Part shown: positions 48,403 to 61,829 of the stretch, piece after piece | Layout: each line of letters opens with the position of its first letter | Position numbering within the stretch: position 1 is the first letter of the stretch | NCBI GenBank assembly: GCA_033030425.1 | Contig: JAUFSD010000007.1 | Span: 62,001-126,000, forward strand | DNA length: 64,000 nt | Reading direction: 5' to 3' | Origin: Verpa conica | Lineage: Eukaryota; Ascomycota; Pezizomycetes; Pezizales; Morchellaceae | Made by a program: the position numbers and the translations under genes | The notes under the pieces: model-generated | The model's input: the letters and a program-made list of their open reading frames with translations, nothing else | What the model was told of the DNA's origin: nothing | The model's database searches: none

Positions 48403-49452
48403 CTATCTATGGCATGTACCCCAGTTGACCTGGCACCAATTGGCCGCACCACAGTAATCCGTACCAGTTCCGCAGTAGTTGGCTATCACAAATGCGTCAG
48501 TCCATTGCTCCATGATTCAGTCAGGTTTGGAGAAAACTCACATCCAGAACAGCACAAGCCATTAGCGCACTTCTTGTTAACGATAGGGCCGCAGTTCTCG
48601 TCGGCTTGTGCGATACCCGGGGCCGCGGTAGGAGTGGGAGGAACAGGGCGCGCAGGGTCGCATTTACCGTAGCCAGGCTGGCACCCTTCGCCACAGTAGT
48701 CGGATGAAGCTTGTTCCTAGTCGGAGTCAGAAGGCTATCAACTCGAGCCAAGGAATATTTATACTTACAGAGTTCTTAGGACCACAGTGACCATTTTTAG
48801 ACTAAAAAAGATCATGTATTAGTATTTATTTTAATAATTGGTCCAAGGGGGGGGGGACTTGTGACTTACGCAGCAGCGGTAAAAGTAACCCCCAAAGCCA
48901 GCACCGGGGCAGCTAACACCACCGCTACCGGAACCACAGACATCGATGTGTGGAACGGTATTTCCCAGGCCGGTGGAGGTACTAGCGGCGGGGGTGACAG
49001 AAGTAGCGGAGTGTGAGGAAGAACTAGCGACAGAAGTGATTTTCTTGGCCTATTAATCATTTACGGTAAGCATTGAATAGATCAACCTAAGACAATAGAT
49101 GAGATACTTACGCAAGAAGAACCAGCGCCACTGAAGTTAGGCTGGCAGTTTGCAGGATCACAATGAGCTGCGGTGGTATCACACCTAGAAATACAAAAGT
49201 TAGTAAGGGACGAGAGCAAATGAGTGGGTAGCCGGAGAAGCAGCGAAAAGATGATGCATCAAATAATCGAAATGCCAAGCAGCAGCAAATATTTGATGCA
49301 AGCAACGAGATTGGGGAAACTAACCATCCGTACTGACTGCAGCAATTACCTGCAGCACAGACAGTGTTGCCTCCCTGAGAACCACATCTCTGGGCAGCAA
49401 CAGAAACGATGGCAGTCCCGAAGAGGACGAGAAGAGAGCTGATCTTGACCAT
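48403..49452 (-). CDS. Secreted protein with three hevein-like chitin-binding domains (CBM18), 222 aa, six exons
   Basis: Exons: 49452-49325, 49184-49112, 49049-48870, 48801-48769, 48716-48542, 48482-48403; phases close exactly. A signal peptide (MVKISSLLVLFGTAIVSVAA) is followed by a hevein-type domain (QRCGSQGGNTVCAAGNCCSQ, then YGWCDTTAAHCDPANCQ). A Ser/Thr-rich linker leads to a second domain (CGSGSGGVSCPGAGFGGYFY, RCCSKNGHCGPKNSEQ, CGEGCQPGYGKC). A Pro-rich linker leads to a third (ENCGPIVNKKCANGLCCSGS, NYCGTGTDYCGAANWCQ), ending at TAG. There is no catalytic domain. Such lectins bind chitin in fungal walls and can shield hyphae from host chitinases, as in the Avr4/LysM-effector idea; that role here is inference. 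Confidence 0.9.
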
Positions 49453-50236
49453 GATGAATGATGAGAATTATATTATTGGGGCTGAACGAATGTTGAGGCA
49501 CAATTAACAATTATGATTAGGCCAATTGAACGAAAGTCGAGGGATGGTGAGGGATAGGAGGGGGAAGAGGAAGAAGAGGGAAATAGAGGGGTTAATGAAT
49601 GAATGAAAGGAAAGACGGAAGAGCTGATGGGGGGGAGCCACTACTCGTGCACATGATGATGGGCGAACCGCTAGTCCGGGAAAGTGAGCAGCAGAGAGAG
49701 ATGTCTAAGGGCTTGTGCGCCTCTGCTCTATGGGGTACATGTATTTTAGCATCCTGCATGGCTGTAAGCCCTGGGGATTATTATTATGAGATAAAGGTGG
49801 AGAGAAACAGCCAAAAACGCCCTCATTAGTTGTGTGTTGCACTCCCTTGTTCTACTGGCCAGATGCGGCTGAGGAAAGCTACGCAGGTACATGAGCCCAG
49901 GGCCTAACGGGAGTTTCTTTCCTTCTTGGCGATCTACCCAGGGGTATCTAAAGGGGATACCCTATGGTAGACTCTACATATAAGCCCTTGCCTAGAGCTA
50001 GACGATGTTTTCTTCTAGTTGTAACCCGAGATACCCTACCATACTGCAAGTGTGGGGTTTAGCTACCTAACCTTGACCAGCGAGTTCCCGGAGGTGGACT
50101 GCCCTGCTGTGAGAAAACTGCTCGATAAAAATAGACCCACCATACTATACGAGGTTTCGGGGCCTTGGCGAATGGAAGTTTCCCAGAACTATGTCTCTCT
50201 CGGCTACGGCTGAGGGGTACATGTATGAATACGATG

Positions 50237-50367
50237 TACTTGTCCCCCAGGGTAAGAACCAGAAAACAGGGGGGGGGAATTTTGTATGGTGTGGCGTCGT
50301 GCACAGATATTTTACCATACAAATCGTGACCCCCCTGTTTTCAGGTTCTTACCCTGGGGGACAAGTA
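50237..50367. mobile_element. MITE-like element, ~127 bp, TA target duplication
   Basis: Terminal inverted repeats of about 52 bp starting CTTGTCCCCCAGGGTAAGAA (from 50239) meet their reverse complement ending at 50365, with ~24 bp between them. The first 22 bp of the arms are identical. Both ends are flanked by TA (50237-50238 and 50366-50367), as for Tc1/mariner-derived elements. There is no ORF of its own. I found no second copy in this window. Confidence 0.75.
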
Positions 50368-53012
50368 TACTTAACTTCAAGAGTGCACACCCGTGCCTAG
50401 CCCCGGATCTATCGGCCATCCTTTGTGACATGACGTGGTTGTCAGTCCCAACTGCTTGGAACAAACTAAAGACGCGGCTGGGCTCTGGGTTAAGCTTCCA
50501 GGCACGCAAGCGATACGCCTTTACTCTAAATCAGGCACAAACTCCCCCCTGAGAGCCAGAGTTTCTAGGCGGATTCCAACCCAACGGTGTATCTAAGCAG
50601 TACTGCAGTTGGCTGACTAGCGGAAATACAACATCACCGGCGCCAATCCCATAGGCTTAAGCTTGAGATTCAGGGACAAGCAAGTCAAGCAACTGCACTA
50701 GACCATGAGTGCCAAAGTGCAGGGTTACTATGATGCTTGACCTGCCGTTTTTACAGCCGCCAATTAAAGAACTCGACTGTTTCTCCCCTCTGGCCCTACT
50801 CAGCAGTATTTGGCAAGCCCTCCGAACTGAGAGTCCGAGAGCCTGAGCTGGCGATCATAAAGTGTCTAAGTTGTGACTGAGACCCCCAGCCAGATCTCTC
50901 GGCGGTACCGGCCTCCGTGAGAGAAGCGGATGATGGCGGGGCAAGACCTTCCACGGCCATGCATCTCGGGCTCTTACGAAATACAAAAGGCATCCTAGCG
51001 GGAGCGACAGTAAACTACCCGAAACAATACACAGCGAGAAGCCCCTTTAGAACTAAAAACAGAAAAATAATATACATTTTGGAATTCTAAAATTTGACAC
51101 GTGAAAAGTGCAACTACCAGACTCGCTCCCGCACCAGCCGGGACTGACATGTAGGATGGGAGAGTAACGATTTGCCAGTAAGGCCTCTGCAGATGATCCT
51201 GCCCAAATTACAATGCTTCTTTTTCGCCAATACAGTCAAATCAGACATGGCCCGGTTGTGGCGGATGTGGCAGAGCCCCAACCAAACACAATTCAATGAC
51301 TTGGTTTTCAGAATATTGAAGAGTTAATTGCCCTCACCTACGTTGATTACCTACGTAGATTCGAGATTATTCCCCGGCCTATCGTCGATTCCTGCTGATT
51401 CTTGTAAGTGGCCCTAGGGCAGGCACCCAAGCGGTTCCTCAGAGCTAGAGCTAGCTCTTGCGGTATTAACTGCGACGGCCGGGTTCCGGAGAACTTTTCA
51501 CCTTGATTACATCCCTGCCGCTGGCCTAACAAGAAAAAAAAACCCGAATAGAGTATATCTATTCTTGTGTCCAGTCCGGTTGACACGAGAATCCACGGGC
51601 TGGACAAACCCGAGATTTATGCAACCGTAACGTCTCCAAGATACTAACCCCCCAGAAGTAGTACGATTATTGTATGCAGGGTCGCCAGATCTACCTCGTG
51701 ATCCGAATTATATAAACCGAAAATCGGTTTTTTTTATGTAATTTTTAGAGGAAACGTACAAGTACGTTTTTTAATCCATTGATCCTTTCATCGTTTGTAA
51801 CAGGACAGACCCTGATTAATGTCACGGATTCACACGTCATGTGTATATATAGGAGTACTACCGTGTGATATATTATGATCCAATAACCTGATCCATGGAA
51901 TTAAGCATGGTGATTAAATACCGCTGTCCTTTCCGACAAACTAAACCTCGCTCCATGAGGATATCCGAATAGTAAACCTCAAGGAACGGTCCCATGATAC
52001 TCTCTAATATAGAGACCTAGACAACGAGCAACCTAGTCTTCACGACAAATCTTTCCATAGCTATCTACGGGTGTTGTAGGCGCACCCTTACCCGCCGTCT
52101 TAATCCCCGAATAGACTAGTTACCCTATCTGTGGTGATTGGTACCCCTATTGACGCGAACAGTCTTGTAAATGTATAACATAACCTCGAGCCCGAATGTT
52201 CGCCCGCAGCCGCCCATGCATGGATATATATAGGTAGAATTAGCCGCAAGGGACTTCCCTCGATAGATGAATGTCAAAAATAGCCCTCGTATTCTATGTC
52301 TATACGAGGGTATATATTTCTAAGGAAAATAAATCTTGTGAAAGGTTTCCCCTGAAAAAAATAGTATATATAACTTTAGGAAGAATCAGTACTTAGATAC
52401 ATTTGTACAAGCTCTTATTCCTGTTACTGATAGCTACGCTCTTTCTCCTTTCCGAGAAAACTAATTTAGCTACCTTTTCACAGCTTGTAGGTATATAAGG
52501 GATTACTCCCACCGTTATCCACCCTCGAAACGCTGGTGTTAGATTCCTACAAATACCTAATAACCCTAACCCATACCTGTATTCCTACCAAGCTTCCATG
52601 CTGGGATACAGATATCTCACGAGACGAATTATTGTATAATGAGACATTCGACCACTAACGTAAGTTAGAATCTTCCTTGCTAATACATGGTCTCTAAATC
52701 GTCTATGTTGACGGCAAGACAGAGCTCCTATGTCCCATGATTAAGCAGTCTAACGTCTAGAAAGGTCCTACTAAACTCACGCACTTAACCATAGCTACAG
52801 TAAAGAGTAACATGACACATAATTTACGATGCCCCCCTCTCTTCTATTCTCTACACTCCCATCCCCAGAGCATGTTTAGCAACTTTTCGACCGGTAATAG
52901 GAAGATAGGACTTCCGTACCCTTGTATTGGTTGAGGGGCGCCTCCTAAGTAGCACTTTGTGGTAGCTTATTTGAGTACTATTTACCCACCTACTAGAGAG
53001 CGAAGGGGCTAC

Positions 53013-53042
53013 TTTCATAAGAGAAGATCTTCTCTTATGAAA
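53013..53042. repeat. Perfect 30-bp palindrome
   Basis: TTTCATAAGAGAAGA (53013-53027) is followed directly by its exact reverse complement (53028-53042), with no spacer. It lies in non-coding DNA. It could form a cruciform or be a binding site; no function can be assigned. Confidence 0.9.
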
Positions 53043-53103
53043 TTTAGGGTGTAAAACATAGCTACTAAGTATCATGAGTAGAGATCGCGGGGGGGAGGTA
53101 AAA

Positions 53104-53196
53104 ATGATGAGAGGGCACGATGACGAGAAAAGCGAGTACGAAGAGGAGTGGGAAGATGAGGAAGGGGACGAATCGGACGTGGAATTTGTGTTGTAG
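53104..53196 (+). other. Short, strongly acidic ORF
   Basis: ATG-ATG opens 30 codons ending TAG, with more than half Asp or Glu (DDEKSEYEEEWEDEEGDESD). There is no partner exon nearby. It could be a relic of an acidic C-terminus or chance in a GA-rich stretch. Confidence 0.2.
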
Positions 53197-56100
53197 GAGG
53201 TATGTAGTAGTTAAAAGTTTGTGGTGAACGGTTAGAGCAAAGGCTGGAAGTGGAGGAATACCATAACCGAAAGGTTCATGTATTTAATGAGCAAAACAAA
53301 AACAAGAAAAATGAGTAGAGATCGCTCCAAAAGATATCTAGCAAGCCCCTCCCAGTTCTAGTACTTAGGGTCAAACGAGTTTGTAGAAAACAAATCCAAA
53401 ACCTCAATAAAACCAGACCACTCCCTCTACCTCCCAATTTGCTTTATATATGGTGCCTACTGAATGAATAGGTAAAATCACCTTTACCTATTTCTTCACA
53501 CTAGGGTTAGGGTTTATCTACGTATACAAAATAACAAGGTATGAATGAATTAATCATAACTAAAATAAGAAGGTACATAAAGCTTGGAAATACCAAGAGG
53601 TCTAGAAAGTAGCCGGAGTAAAGGTTAATAGTACTGTTTCATATAGTACGTAAATTATTTATGCAGGGAATTTAGCTCAAGGAGCTCCATATAAAAAAAA
53701 AATAATACTCCATATCATAAATTCGATAGCTCACTAGAATAGAACTAGATAAATAAGTCTCTACAAAAGGGCCTGAATCTAGCGTAGCCTTGTATCTATA
53801 ACTTAAGGTCCTATATTTTGAACCCGCGCCGCCAGAATCTACAACTAAAAAAACTAAGGAACACCAGCAGAAGGGCATCAACTACTAGGAGTAGTACTAT
53901 TGAGTTGACTTGTTTTCCACTTTTTAATTCAGTTATAAGCCCTATTGTATTGTGTGCACAGTTATTTAATCATGAGATATCACTCGGTAGTCTCACCCTC
54001 CGACTCAGGCTTGAATGGATGAATCATAGTACATGCAGCCCAGAGGCTATGGTACTCGCACCCGCACTCTATTAGAGATGCTTGTAGGGCTTCATCCTAA
54101 TGGGTGTGGAATACCCCAACCGGCTCAAGGCCAGCAAACACCACCAATCTCACTCCACCGCAGGTCCACATGTCTCATCCACCAGGCTTAGATGAATGAA
54201 TGAATTAATCATAAGTAGCTCCACCAGACTTTTTTAAAGGATTATCAAGTATAAGACCTAGTTTGTGTATTTTTGCAACAAAGCGATAGACAATATTCAA
54301 TTTCAGTCTAAGTATATTATTCCGGATATAAAACCTCTCATCGCTACCAGTAAAAAAGTGGTTCAGGGATTTTTACTGCCTCCCTAATCAACTCACTCAT
54401 GGATCGAACAAGAGGCCTTACAGCATTGTTCTACAACGCAGCTACCCAGCTAACAATCAGTCTATGCGTGTTTGAATGCAGCAATTCGAGAGTGACCTTT
54501 GACCCTATTTTGCGGGTATTGGTAACTTTATAAATAATTTAAATTATATTTAATATAGTTACTGATCTTACAGCTCTAACGCCATATAAGACCTTAACCA
54601 TAGAATTCCAGTTAGTGGTTAGGATAATCTTGGTAACATATTTATAAGTTAGACAGCATTCGCACCGCACCTTGTGCAACGAGATGATAAATTCCGAGTA
54701 CCAGTATCCAGAGTCCCAGGCCGGTACGACCAAGCGAGGGTCTATACCACCTTCACCATATTATTGGCCACAAACCTACGGCACAAGATGCAGATGTAAT
54801 GACAACTTCAACCTTTGTGTCCAAATTGAGCTATATTATCCTTATAATGAGTTATTTAAGATAATATAATTTCTAGCTAGGCCTAGGCCATGGCTCCGGG
54901 AGTCTAGGCATATATATATAGTGAGCTAGCTGGTATCGTTAATCCGATTATATTAACCTATATAATATATCCCTGATAGTATCACGGCAATAAGTTTAAG
55001 GCGCAACATCCTCAGCTCTGGAACACTGTTTTTATATTAAACATTCGCTCCCCCCCCCCTACCCAGCTGTAAAAGTGGGATGTTAGGTGCAGCATTGAAC
55101 ACAGTGGCACCTTTTATGGCTTATGCGCCTACATCAGCTTAAGCACCCGCGTAAATAAAATACTTTATCTGCCACACTTAGGCTCCATGTAGTTGTTTGC
55201 TTTTTGGTAAGTTTAGCGAATGTTTCATCTTGCTTTTTGTTACCGGACGGGAGAGCTTGGGTCTCCAACAGCAGCTGCTGTCGCTATTATACAACTTTAT
55301 CCTATAGTTATAGGGCTCTAGGCTGGGCGATACTACTTCCGCTTCTCTTGATGTCGAACAAAAAAGTTATAATCATAAATTCATGTAGTTTTTTTCAAAG
55401 GTAAGATATGTCTAGCCGAAATATCGTTGATTCAACCCAGTAATAGCAATATGAAAGTGTCACGGATATTAAGAAAGATACTTTTTTTTTTCACAATAGA
55501 GCTGAAAGCTCTACCCTTATATGATTTATGATACTGTGTGTTCCTGGCATGGGTTGGTTGGCTTGCAGTCTGGGTAAAACAACGTCGGCCTCGCTCGGAA
55601 TCTCACAGTTAAGTAGGCCCTGCTTACTGCTACGGCTAACGGCAAGACAAAGGTACCTGAGAAGTTGTTCGGTTTACCTTATACCCTATCATATACCCGG
55701 ATCGCGAATTTATACTGGCACCCAAGCTGACCTCCCAGTAGGATATGCAGGTTGCCGATGCATTTGGAATCTCCGAAACCCGCCAGGAACACGTAAAGTT
55801 AAATTGCTAGTTTGTCACGTCAGGTTTATCCGTTGAATAATATTTTGATCGGACAAGAGCCCGGATATATGGGGAGTAATAAATTGAGGCCGAAGGATGG
55901 TTAGTTTTGGGCATCCCCAGAATCGCCGATATTGATAGTAATCATACACCTCCCAAGATTAAGGAGTGATTATCTTCCCCACACGCTCTCTTGAGGTTTT
56001 AATGACTTCATGTCTCCTCCTATACGCTCTCTAATTTTGTGTTTCTTACTCCATTTACATCATGCTCAGCGTAGATGATTAGTGAACATTACTTGTTCAA

Positions 56101-59100
56101 GCTTTTTGAGGTATCACATCATGAAGGGGGGTAGATCCACCGATTTGATTCGGTGTTTATCGAGTGATTGGCCATGATAAGCAGTAGACCTTAATGCATA
56201 GTGATCATGGATTATTCAAGTAGACACGCGTCGCTCGGTCCTATATATATATACCTGGGTATAACATGTACTAATCCAAGGATTAACACCACCCGCGTTC
56301 CCGTAAATCCACCGTTTAGAACGCCTCAAGCTAAAAGCACTGTTTCGGGGCAATTCGGGGGGGGGATGCAGGACACAAATTTACGTTAAATACACGCATC
56401 TCGCTTAGGATACTTGTGATAGCTGGTTAGAATTGCTTTTTACGGAAGTACATAGGTAAGCTGACCCTGCATGGAGATCTATTGCTTGAGTAGGGGAGGG
56501 ATTTGGGAATCGGGATTGGGTTATTTAATTGGTTTAAGGGTCCTACTAGTTATTTAACCAATTAGAGACAAGAAGCTGTATCGGAACTTTGTAGTGGCTT
56601 AAGAACTTACGTATCAGGACGTGGGCTCTGAATTAAGTGGGCTTCTCAGGCCGTAGCAAAAAACGCTCACGAGGTTTTGGCTTAGGGAGATACCCAAGCA
56701 CCTGGTTTCACACAATACCCACTTTGCTTGTGGCCTTGGGGGGTTCACGATAAGATCAGTAGGGAAGTAGCTGCCCCGACCGTACCGTCGGTTGTAATGG
56801 CTCCTAATCTCTGAGTCTTTCTGTTGCACGTAACCGAACAAGGCCTTGGTAAGTCTAGGGATATATTCCAATGGTCTGATACTACCCTGTTGCCTACTCA
56901 GAGTGTTTAGGTTCTTGTGGGTTCCTTTCGGCCGGGCGCCATCATGGGTTTGATGAACGTAACTAAATATTATATCTGCGATCCTGTAGCTTAGCTTATG
57001 TGATAGTTATGAGATTGGATTATGTATCCTTGTTAGGTATCTTCTAGTTCTTGGGGACCGAGCTTCTTTATAGAGTATGGTTCTTGGGAGGAAAATTTTC
57101 CATGCTGTCGACTCGATGGATAAGCTTAATTACCCCTCGATTCACATCATTCGGTCAGGATTCTAGTAATCATGATGCCGTATACAACTAGCTGGTGAGA
57201 CGGATCACTATATAGTCTGTATATTGGCTTATCTACATAGGTATTTGGGCGTAGCTTAGGCTCAATGATAAATTATCCAGGGCCAAGGGCTGAGATTTCG
57301 CTAAACTTTCCCGTTTAAGGAGATTGTGGAGGTAAATGTAGCAAGAGTTTGTCCCAAGTAGGTAAGATATTAGAGAACCGAGATGACCTGTACCAGGATG
57401 AAAGCTTAAGTCTGGTAATAGGATCGCGTGCTGGCTACTAGGGTGAGGAGAGTTGTATCTGTCCGCCTTATATACATGCAAACAAGAGGACTTGACATGT
57501 TCTAAATTCGAACTGGATCCTGATTGACGATGCTGGTGTGCTGGGAATCTCAAGTAATCATGCGGAGTAGCCGTGTCACCAGCAGAAAACGAGCCCTGTG
57601 TTGATACCAGAATGCAAGCAATGCACGATTAGCGCTGTGCAAAAGGCACGCAAGGGGATAGGAATTATGACATTTACTAAACGATCGAGTTGGAAAGATG
57701 GCGCATTATCACACATACGATAAGTAAGGATCTGGCAGCCCTAAGCTGCTTTGCGGGTGCTACATACCTGACACAGCCATTCTCATGCAGACATGTACAA
57801 AAAAGTCATTATACGCATCTGGGGAAAGGTTTCATATGCTCGAGGCAAGGGTTTCGTCTACTGAAACATTCGCAAGAGGTAGTAGACTCACGACATATGA
57901 TTGCAACTATTATAGTACTCTAGAACCAGGCACGTGCGCTTCTGTAGGACTTCACCGAGATTTGAAGATTGCTATTACTCGTCGCACGTACTCTTGTGAG
58001 ATACACATCCCAAGCAGACGATCGCGCCCGTGAGGCCTGAGCTGCCCTTTTTTTGGCACCGTAGTACAATTATGGCTCAGCTACCGTGCCGTAAAGAAGG
58101 GCTCACGATGCCTATGGTCATAGCCCACGGAAATGGTCTTAGCAGTACTTGACCGTAGACAATACCCCGGAACTCGAGCTGTCGATCTGGTTGGTGAGCT
58201 AGCCTAGATGTCTCACATTCCTCAATGGAGGTGATTAGAGAGAACACTTCCTTCGGGCTTCTCAAGCAACCCATATTGACCCACACCGGCGATAAGGCCG
58301 TACTCTACCTTTCTGCCGGATTCGTGTCTTGAAAAGAGCAAATAAAATTTCTATATGAGATCTTGACATCTCCGGCCAGGCTCACCTGGAAACAAGAGGT
58401 AGAAGATCTTGTTTGACCGCTGCTGCGGATTCCAAATAATCTTCCGCATAGCCTTCGATTGTTACCAGATAGTAAATAGAAGGAAGTACAGCGCAGCTGC
58501 AAATAGACCAAATTATGCGGGGGAGAATCTGGGATTATCCGTACTACATTCAAATGATTGGGTCATAGCACAACGCCTGTACTCTTTTGGGAGGTGGGTC
58601 CATTACACCCATGGCGCAATCAGATGGATACAGGCGGAACATACCCGTCTATTTTGCTTTTTTCTGAAGACGTTAGAGAATTCCCAAAATTTCTAACATC
58701 TTCCCCTTGCTCTCCAGCAGACTGTCGTATGCCTAGGGGCTAGATTGGATAGTGACTTTTTTTCCGTGAGGAAAATGTTTCGTATCACCTTACGATTTAT
58801 ACCCCCTACCATCAGTAATAATGGTATTTTCCCAGGTCTCTGACACTGATCAGGCGTGGCGACCAGGACCAGGACCGGGGGGTCATCAGTGCCCACCCCG
58901 GGCCCTCTCTTCACACCCTTTTCCCGCAAAAACATTTAACAATATTCATTTTCTCAACAAGCGCTCCTTCTGTCATTCTTCCACTACGGGGTGGCGCAGG
59001 TATAACGCTACACGAGACGTCAGCAGCCTTACTGAGTTTAAAGTGGGACCGATTTCCAGTTGCTAGTTGTGCCCACCCTCAAACTTAGCTGTTTGCGTGG

Positions 59101-59372
59101 CGGATCCGATCGTCACTTTTGTCAATCATTTACAGTTCCTTTTTTTTTTTTAACGTGTCTAGGAAATGAGGGTATGGGTTTTACTTGAGCTCATCTTTGG
59201 GGGGGGGGATTGACTCAACAGCTAACTTACATAAAACATAGGCCTGAATGTATCGTCAGAATAGCTTCACCAAGGATAAGATCCTTCAAAAGTTCAGATT
59301 TCTACCGACTCGAGGTTTTAAATATTCACAACATAAACGGTTTCAACTGGTTGACGCCAACCTTACATCACA

Positions 59373-60864
59373 ATGTTAGATGTCTCTACGCTAGCGGTCA
59401 CCTATGTCTGCACAATTCTTGCCATGATTCTGATATTCGTACGGGTTATATGGCGATTCCGGCGAGGGGAACGAATGTATGCAGACGATATATGGATGGG
59501 GATTTCGTTGGGTCCATTGCTGGTCAGGCTGGGGTTGATTCATGTTGTTTTGGTGTACGGGACAAACAACATTGATTACAGGGAGGTTAATGTCTTTGCG
59601 ATGAGCGAGAAGGAAATAAGGCAACGGATAATCGGGAGCAAGTTGATTTTGGCCAGTAGGATATTCTACGCTGGATTGTAAGTTTTGTGAGGTCGATTCA
59701 TCGGCTTACCGAGAGGCTAATTGTAAAGTCTCTGGTGTATGAAAGTCTGCATTTTGGGGTTCTATGAACGCCTGACAGCACGGTCAAAACCATATGGGAT
59801 GCTCATCGATCTTACGTATTTGACTTGCTTAATTACTTTCATCGCGGTCATTCTCGGAACATTACTTGAGTGCCGTCCATTTCCTGTATATTGTAAGTTC
59901 CACGTATTTACCCCTTTCTATCGTCAAGTGTTTAATGGCGTGCTAACATGTATCCTGGAATACAGGGCAATTAACACCATATCCTGGACGTAAGAAAGAT
60001 TATTCTGAGTTATATCTTTAGGAAGTATCATACTGACTATATACAAATTAAAGATTGTGTAATGGCTGTTGCTCAGTTGGTTACCATGGGCACTTTCAAT
60101 ATACTCACCGATGCGATGCTCATACTCATCCCGTTACCGATGGTCTTCAGATCTCGACTCCCACTCTTTCGGTAATCCACTCTCAATCCAGCCGACTTTA
60201 ACTACAATTGCGATCTTTACTTACAATCTTAGAAAACTGCAACTCTTTCTTCTTTTCGGAGTAGGATTCTTTGTGGTGTCCATTACTATGATCCGTATGC
60301 CTGTCATCATCAGCGATAAGACTGTTCAAAAGGCTCGCACATTGGTATGTCAGAGTAGATATTCTTACCATGATTATAAAAAAGGAAACTAACAGAATAC
60401 AGTGGGCTTCGATCGAATGCTTTGCGGCATGCATTGTTGCAAACGCCCCCGTTCTCAACTCATTCATTCAAAAGGCCAGGAAACAGCCAAGCGAGCATGA
60501 CCAGTACCACCTTCACTCTGCTTATGTAAGACCGAGGCGTATGCCCGTGACCGGGCAAGATAGTGTTGGGTCACTCACCAGAAACGATGGATTAGTATCG
60601 GTGATCGAGGTGAGTGCGTAATCGCAATTAGCTAGCCAGGCTCAGCTTACTGACTTTTCCACGGCGCAGACACGGACAGAGGTGGTCCAGAAGATCGATA
60701 TCAACCTCGATGAAACCATAAGTCGATCAAGGTCGAAAAAGTCACCTTGGCGGGGAGACTTCTTGGGGACGCAGATATGGACAGAAACCGATGAGCTCTG
60801 TACATATCCTGCGCGACCTCAACTAGCAGCCGGTATGAAGACGGACCGGTCGGGTTCTGTTTGA
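59373..60864 (+). CDS. PTH11-like integral membrane protein (fungal rhodopsin-type domain), 374 aa, seven exons
   Basis: Exons: 59373-59677, 59729-59892, 59966-59989, 60054-60171, 60233-60344, 60403-60609, 60670-60864; phases fit and exon 3 is only 24 nt. The protein starts with a TM (LAVTYVCTILAMILIFVRVI), then RRGERMYADDIWMGISL and the typical SRIFYAGFLWCMKVCILGFYERL. The third part has PFPVYWQLTPYPGHCVMAVA, VTMGTFNILTDAMLILIPLP and KLQLFLLFGVGFFVVSITMI. About seven TMs precede a polar cytoplasmic tail of ~140 residues. This is the architecture of the large fungal rhodopsin/PTH11-like family; some members act as surface-sensing GPCR-like receptors in plant-associated fungi. The ligand is unknown and no CFEM domain is present. 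Intact. Confidence 0.88.
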
Positions 60865-61829
60865 GTTTTTAATTTTTTTTTTTTTTTACACGTACAATGG
60901 CTTGCACGGGTTTAGGGTTTGTTTTTTATGGGCGTTTTGGGTCTTTTTTTGGGGTATACTAGCATATAAACGGGTTCATTTATTTGCGCGAATATATAAT
61001 ATGCGCATATGTACATTGAAGGGGGGGGGGGGAATAACAATATTGTAAATATTTGAGAGAAAATGCATTAACTGTGAAGTCAGGGTTTGGGGTGCGGGAC
61101 CCGCCGGTTTTCTCTCCGTCCGGACATGCTTCAGTTTTCTGACCAACGGACTTAAGTACCAATACTATACCCCTGCCCCGGGGTAATCCGTGATTTTCAT
61201 AAGCTAGACGGACTATTGGGGCATCAATCTAACCCCAAAACTGGATTCCCTGGTCTATATCGATCAGCTATTCTAGAGTTTCGCTTAGGGTTTAAGCTCT
61301 AGAATGATCTTGTCACTAAGCGCTCACATGGCGCAAGGCATTTTATCCCGAGTTTTTTTTCTCTCTACAAGGCATTAGAGTAGATTCTCGCTAGCCCTGG
61401 TATACTGGGGTCATCCTGATCTAGACTTTACATATGCAGCTTCGAGAGGTTTTTCCGTTTCAACTTGAGGATTGATATATTGACTTACTTGGGGTGCACT
61501 AAGCCTCCGTTTAATATTTCTCTTTTAGTTGGTATGTTTGCCTAAATTCTCTTATAATACCCTTTTACAAAGGTGCTGCTTTGGGAATTACTGATGCTAC
61601 ACTGGGGATAAAGACTCGGGGCTAGGGGGGTACTGTGTCGTACATTTTTTTCTGTTCAGCGCATTATGTACGTGAAGCCTTCTATACTGCGTCGTACACT
61701 TATGAATACCCGGATAAAGTCAAGTATGTATTTTTAGAACCACTTCAATACCTTATATTGATTAGGAACTCTTTATAGAATCTACTATTTCTATCATAAA
61801 CACATATGAACATGCTCTTTTATACAAGT
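60865..61829. other. Convergent intergenic region
   Basis: Lies between the 3' ends of the PTH11-like and esterase genes. It includes T runs near 60870-60888 and a G run of 12 at about 61021-61032. No ORF with coding character. Confidence 0.55.

Larger units (their letters stand above)
49453..59372. other. Gene-poor block, 9.9 kb
   Basis: No gene was supported over nearly 10 kb. Short ORFs lack starts, motifs or splice partners. Inside are a MITE-like element (50237-50367), a 30-bp perfect palindrome (53013-53042), a very acidic 30-codon ORF (53104-53196), AT-rich stretches (52240-52400, 53440-54900) and several G or C homopolymers (near 55041 and 59200). The first few hundred bases hold the promoter of the chitin-binding gene. 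Confidence 0.5.

Noticed and set aside
25369..53517. Telomere-like TAACCC/TTAGGG motifs near 25369, 52561 and 53503
   Set aside because: Only about two units each; too short to be interstitial telomere arrays.
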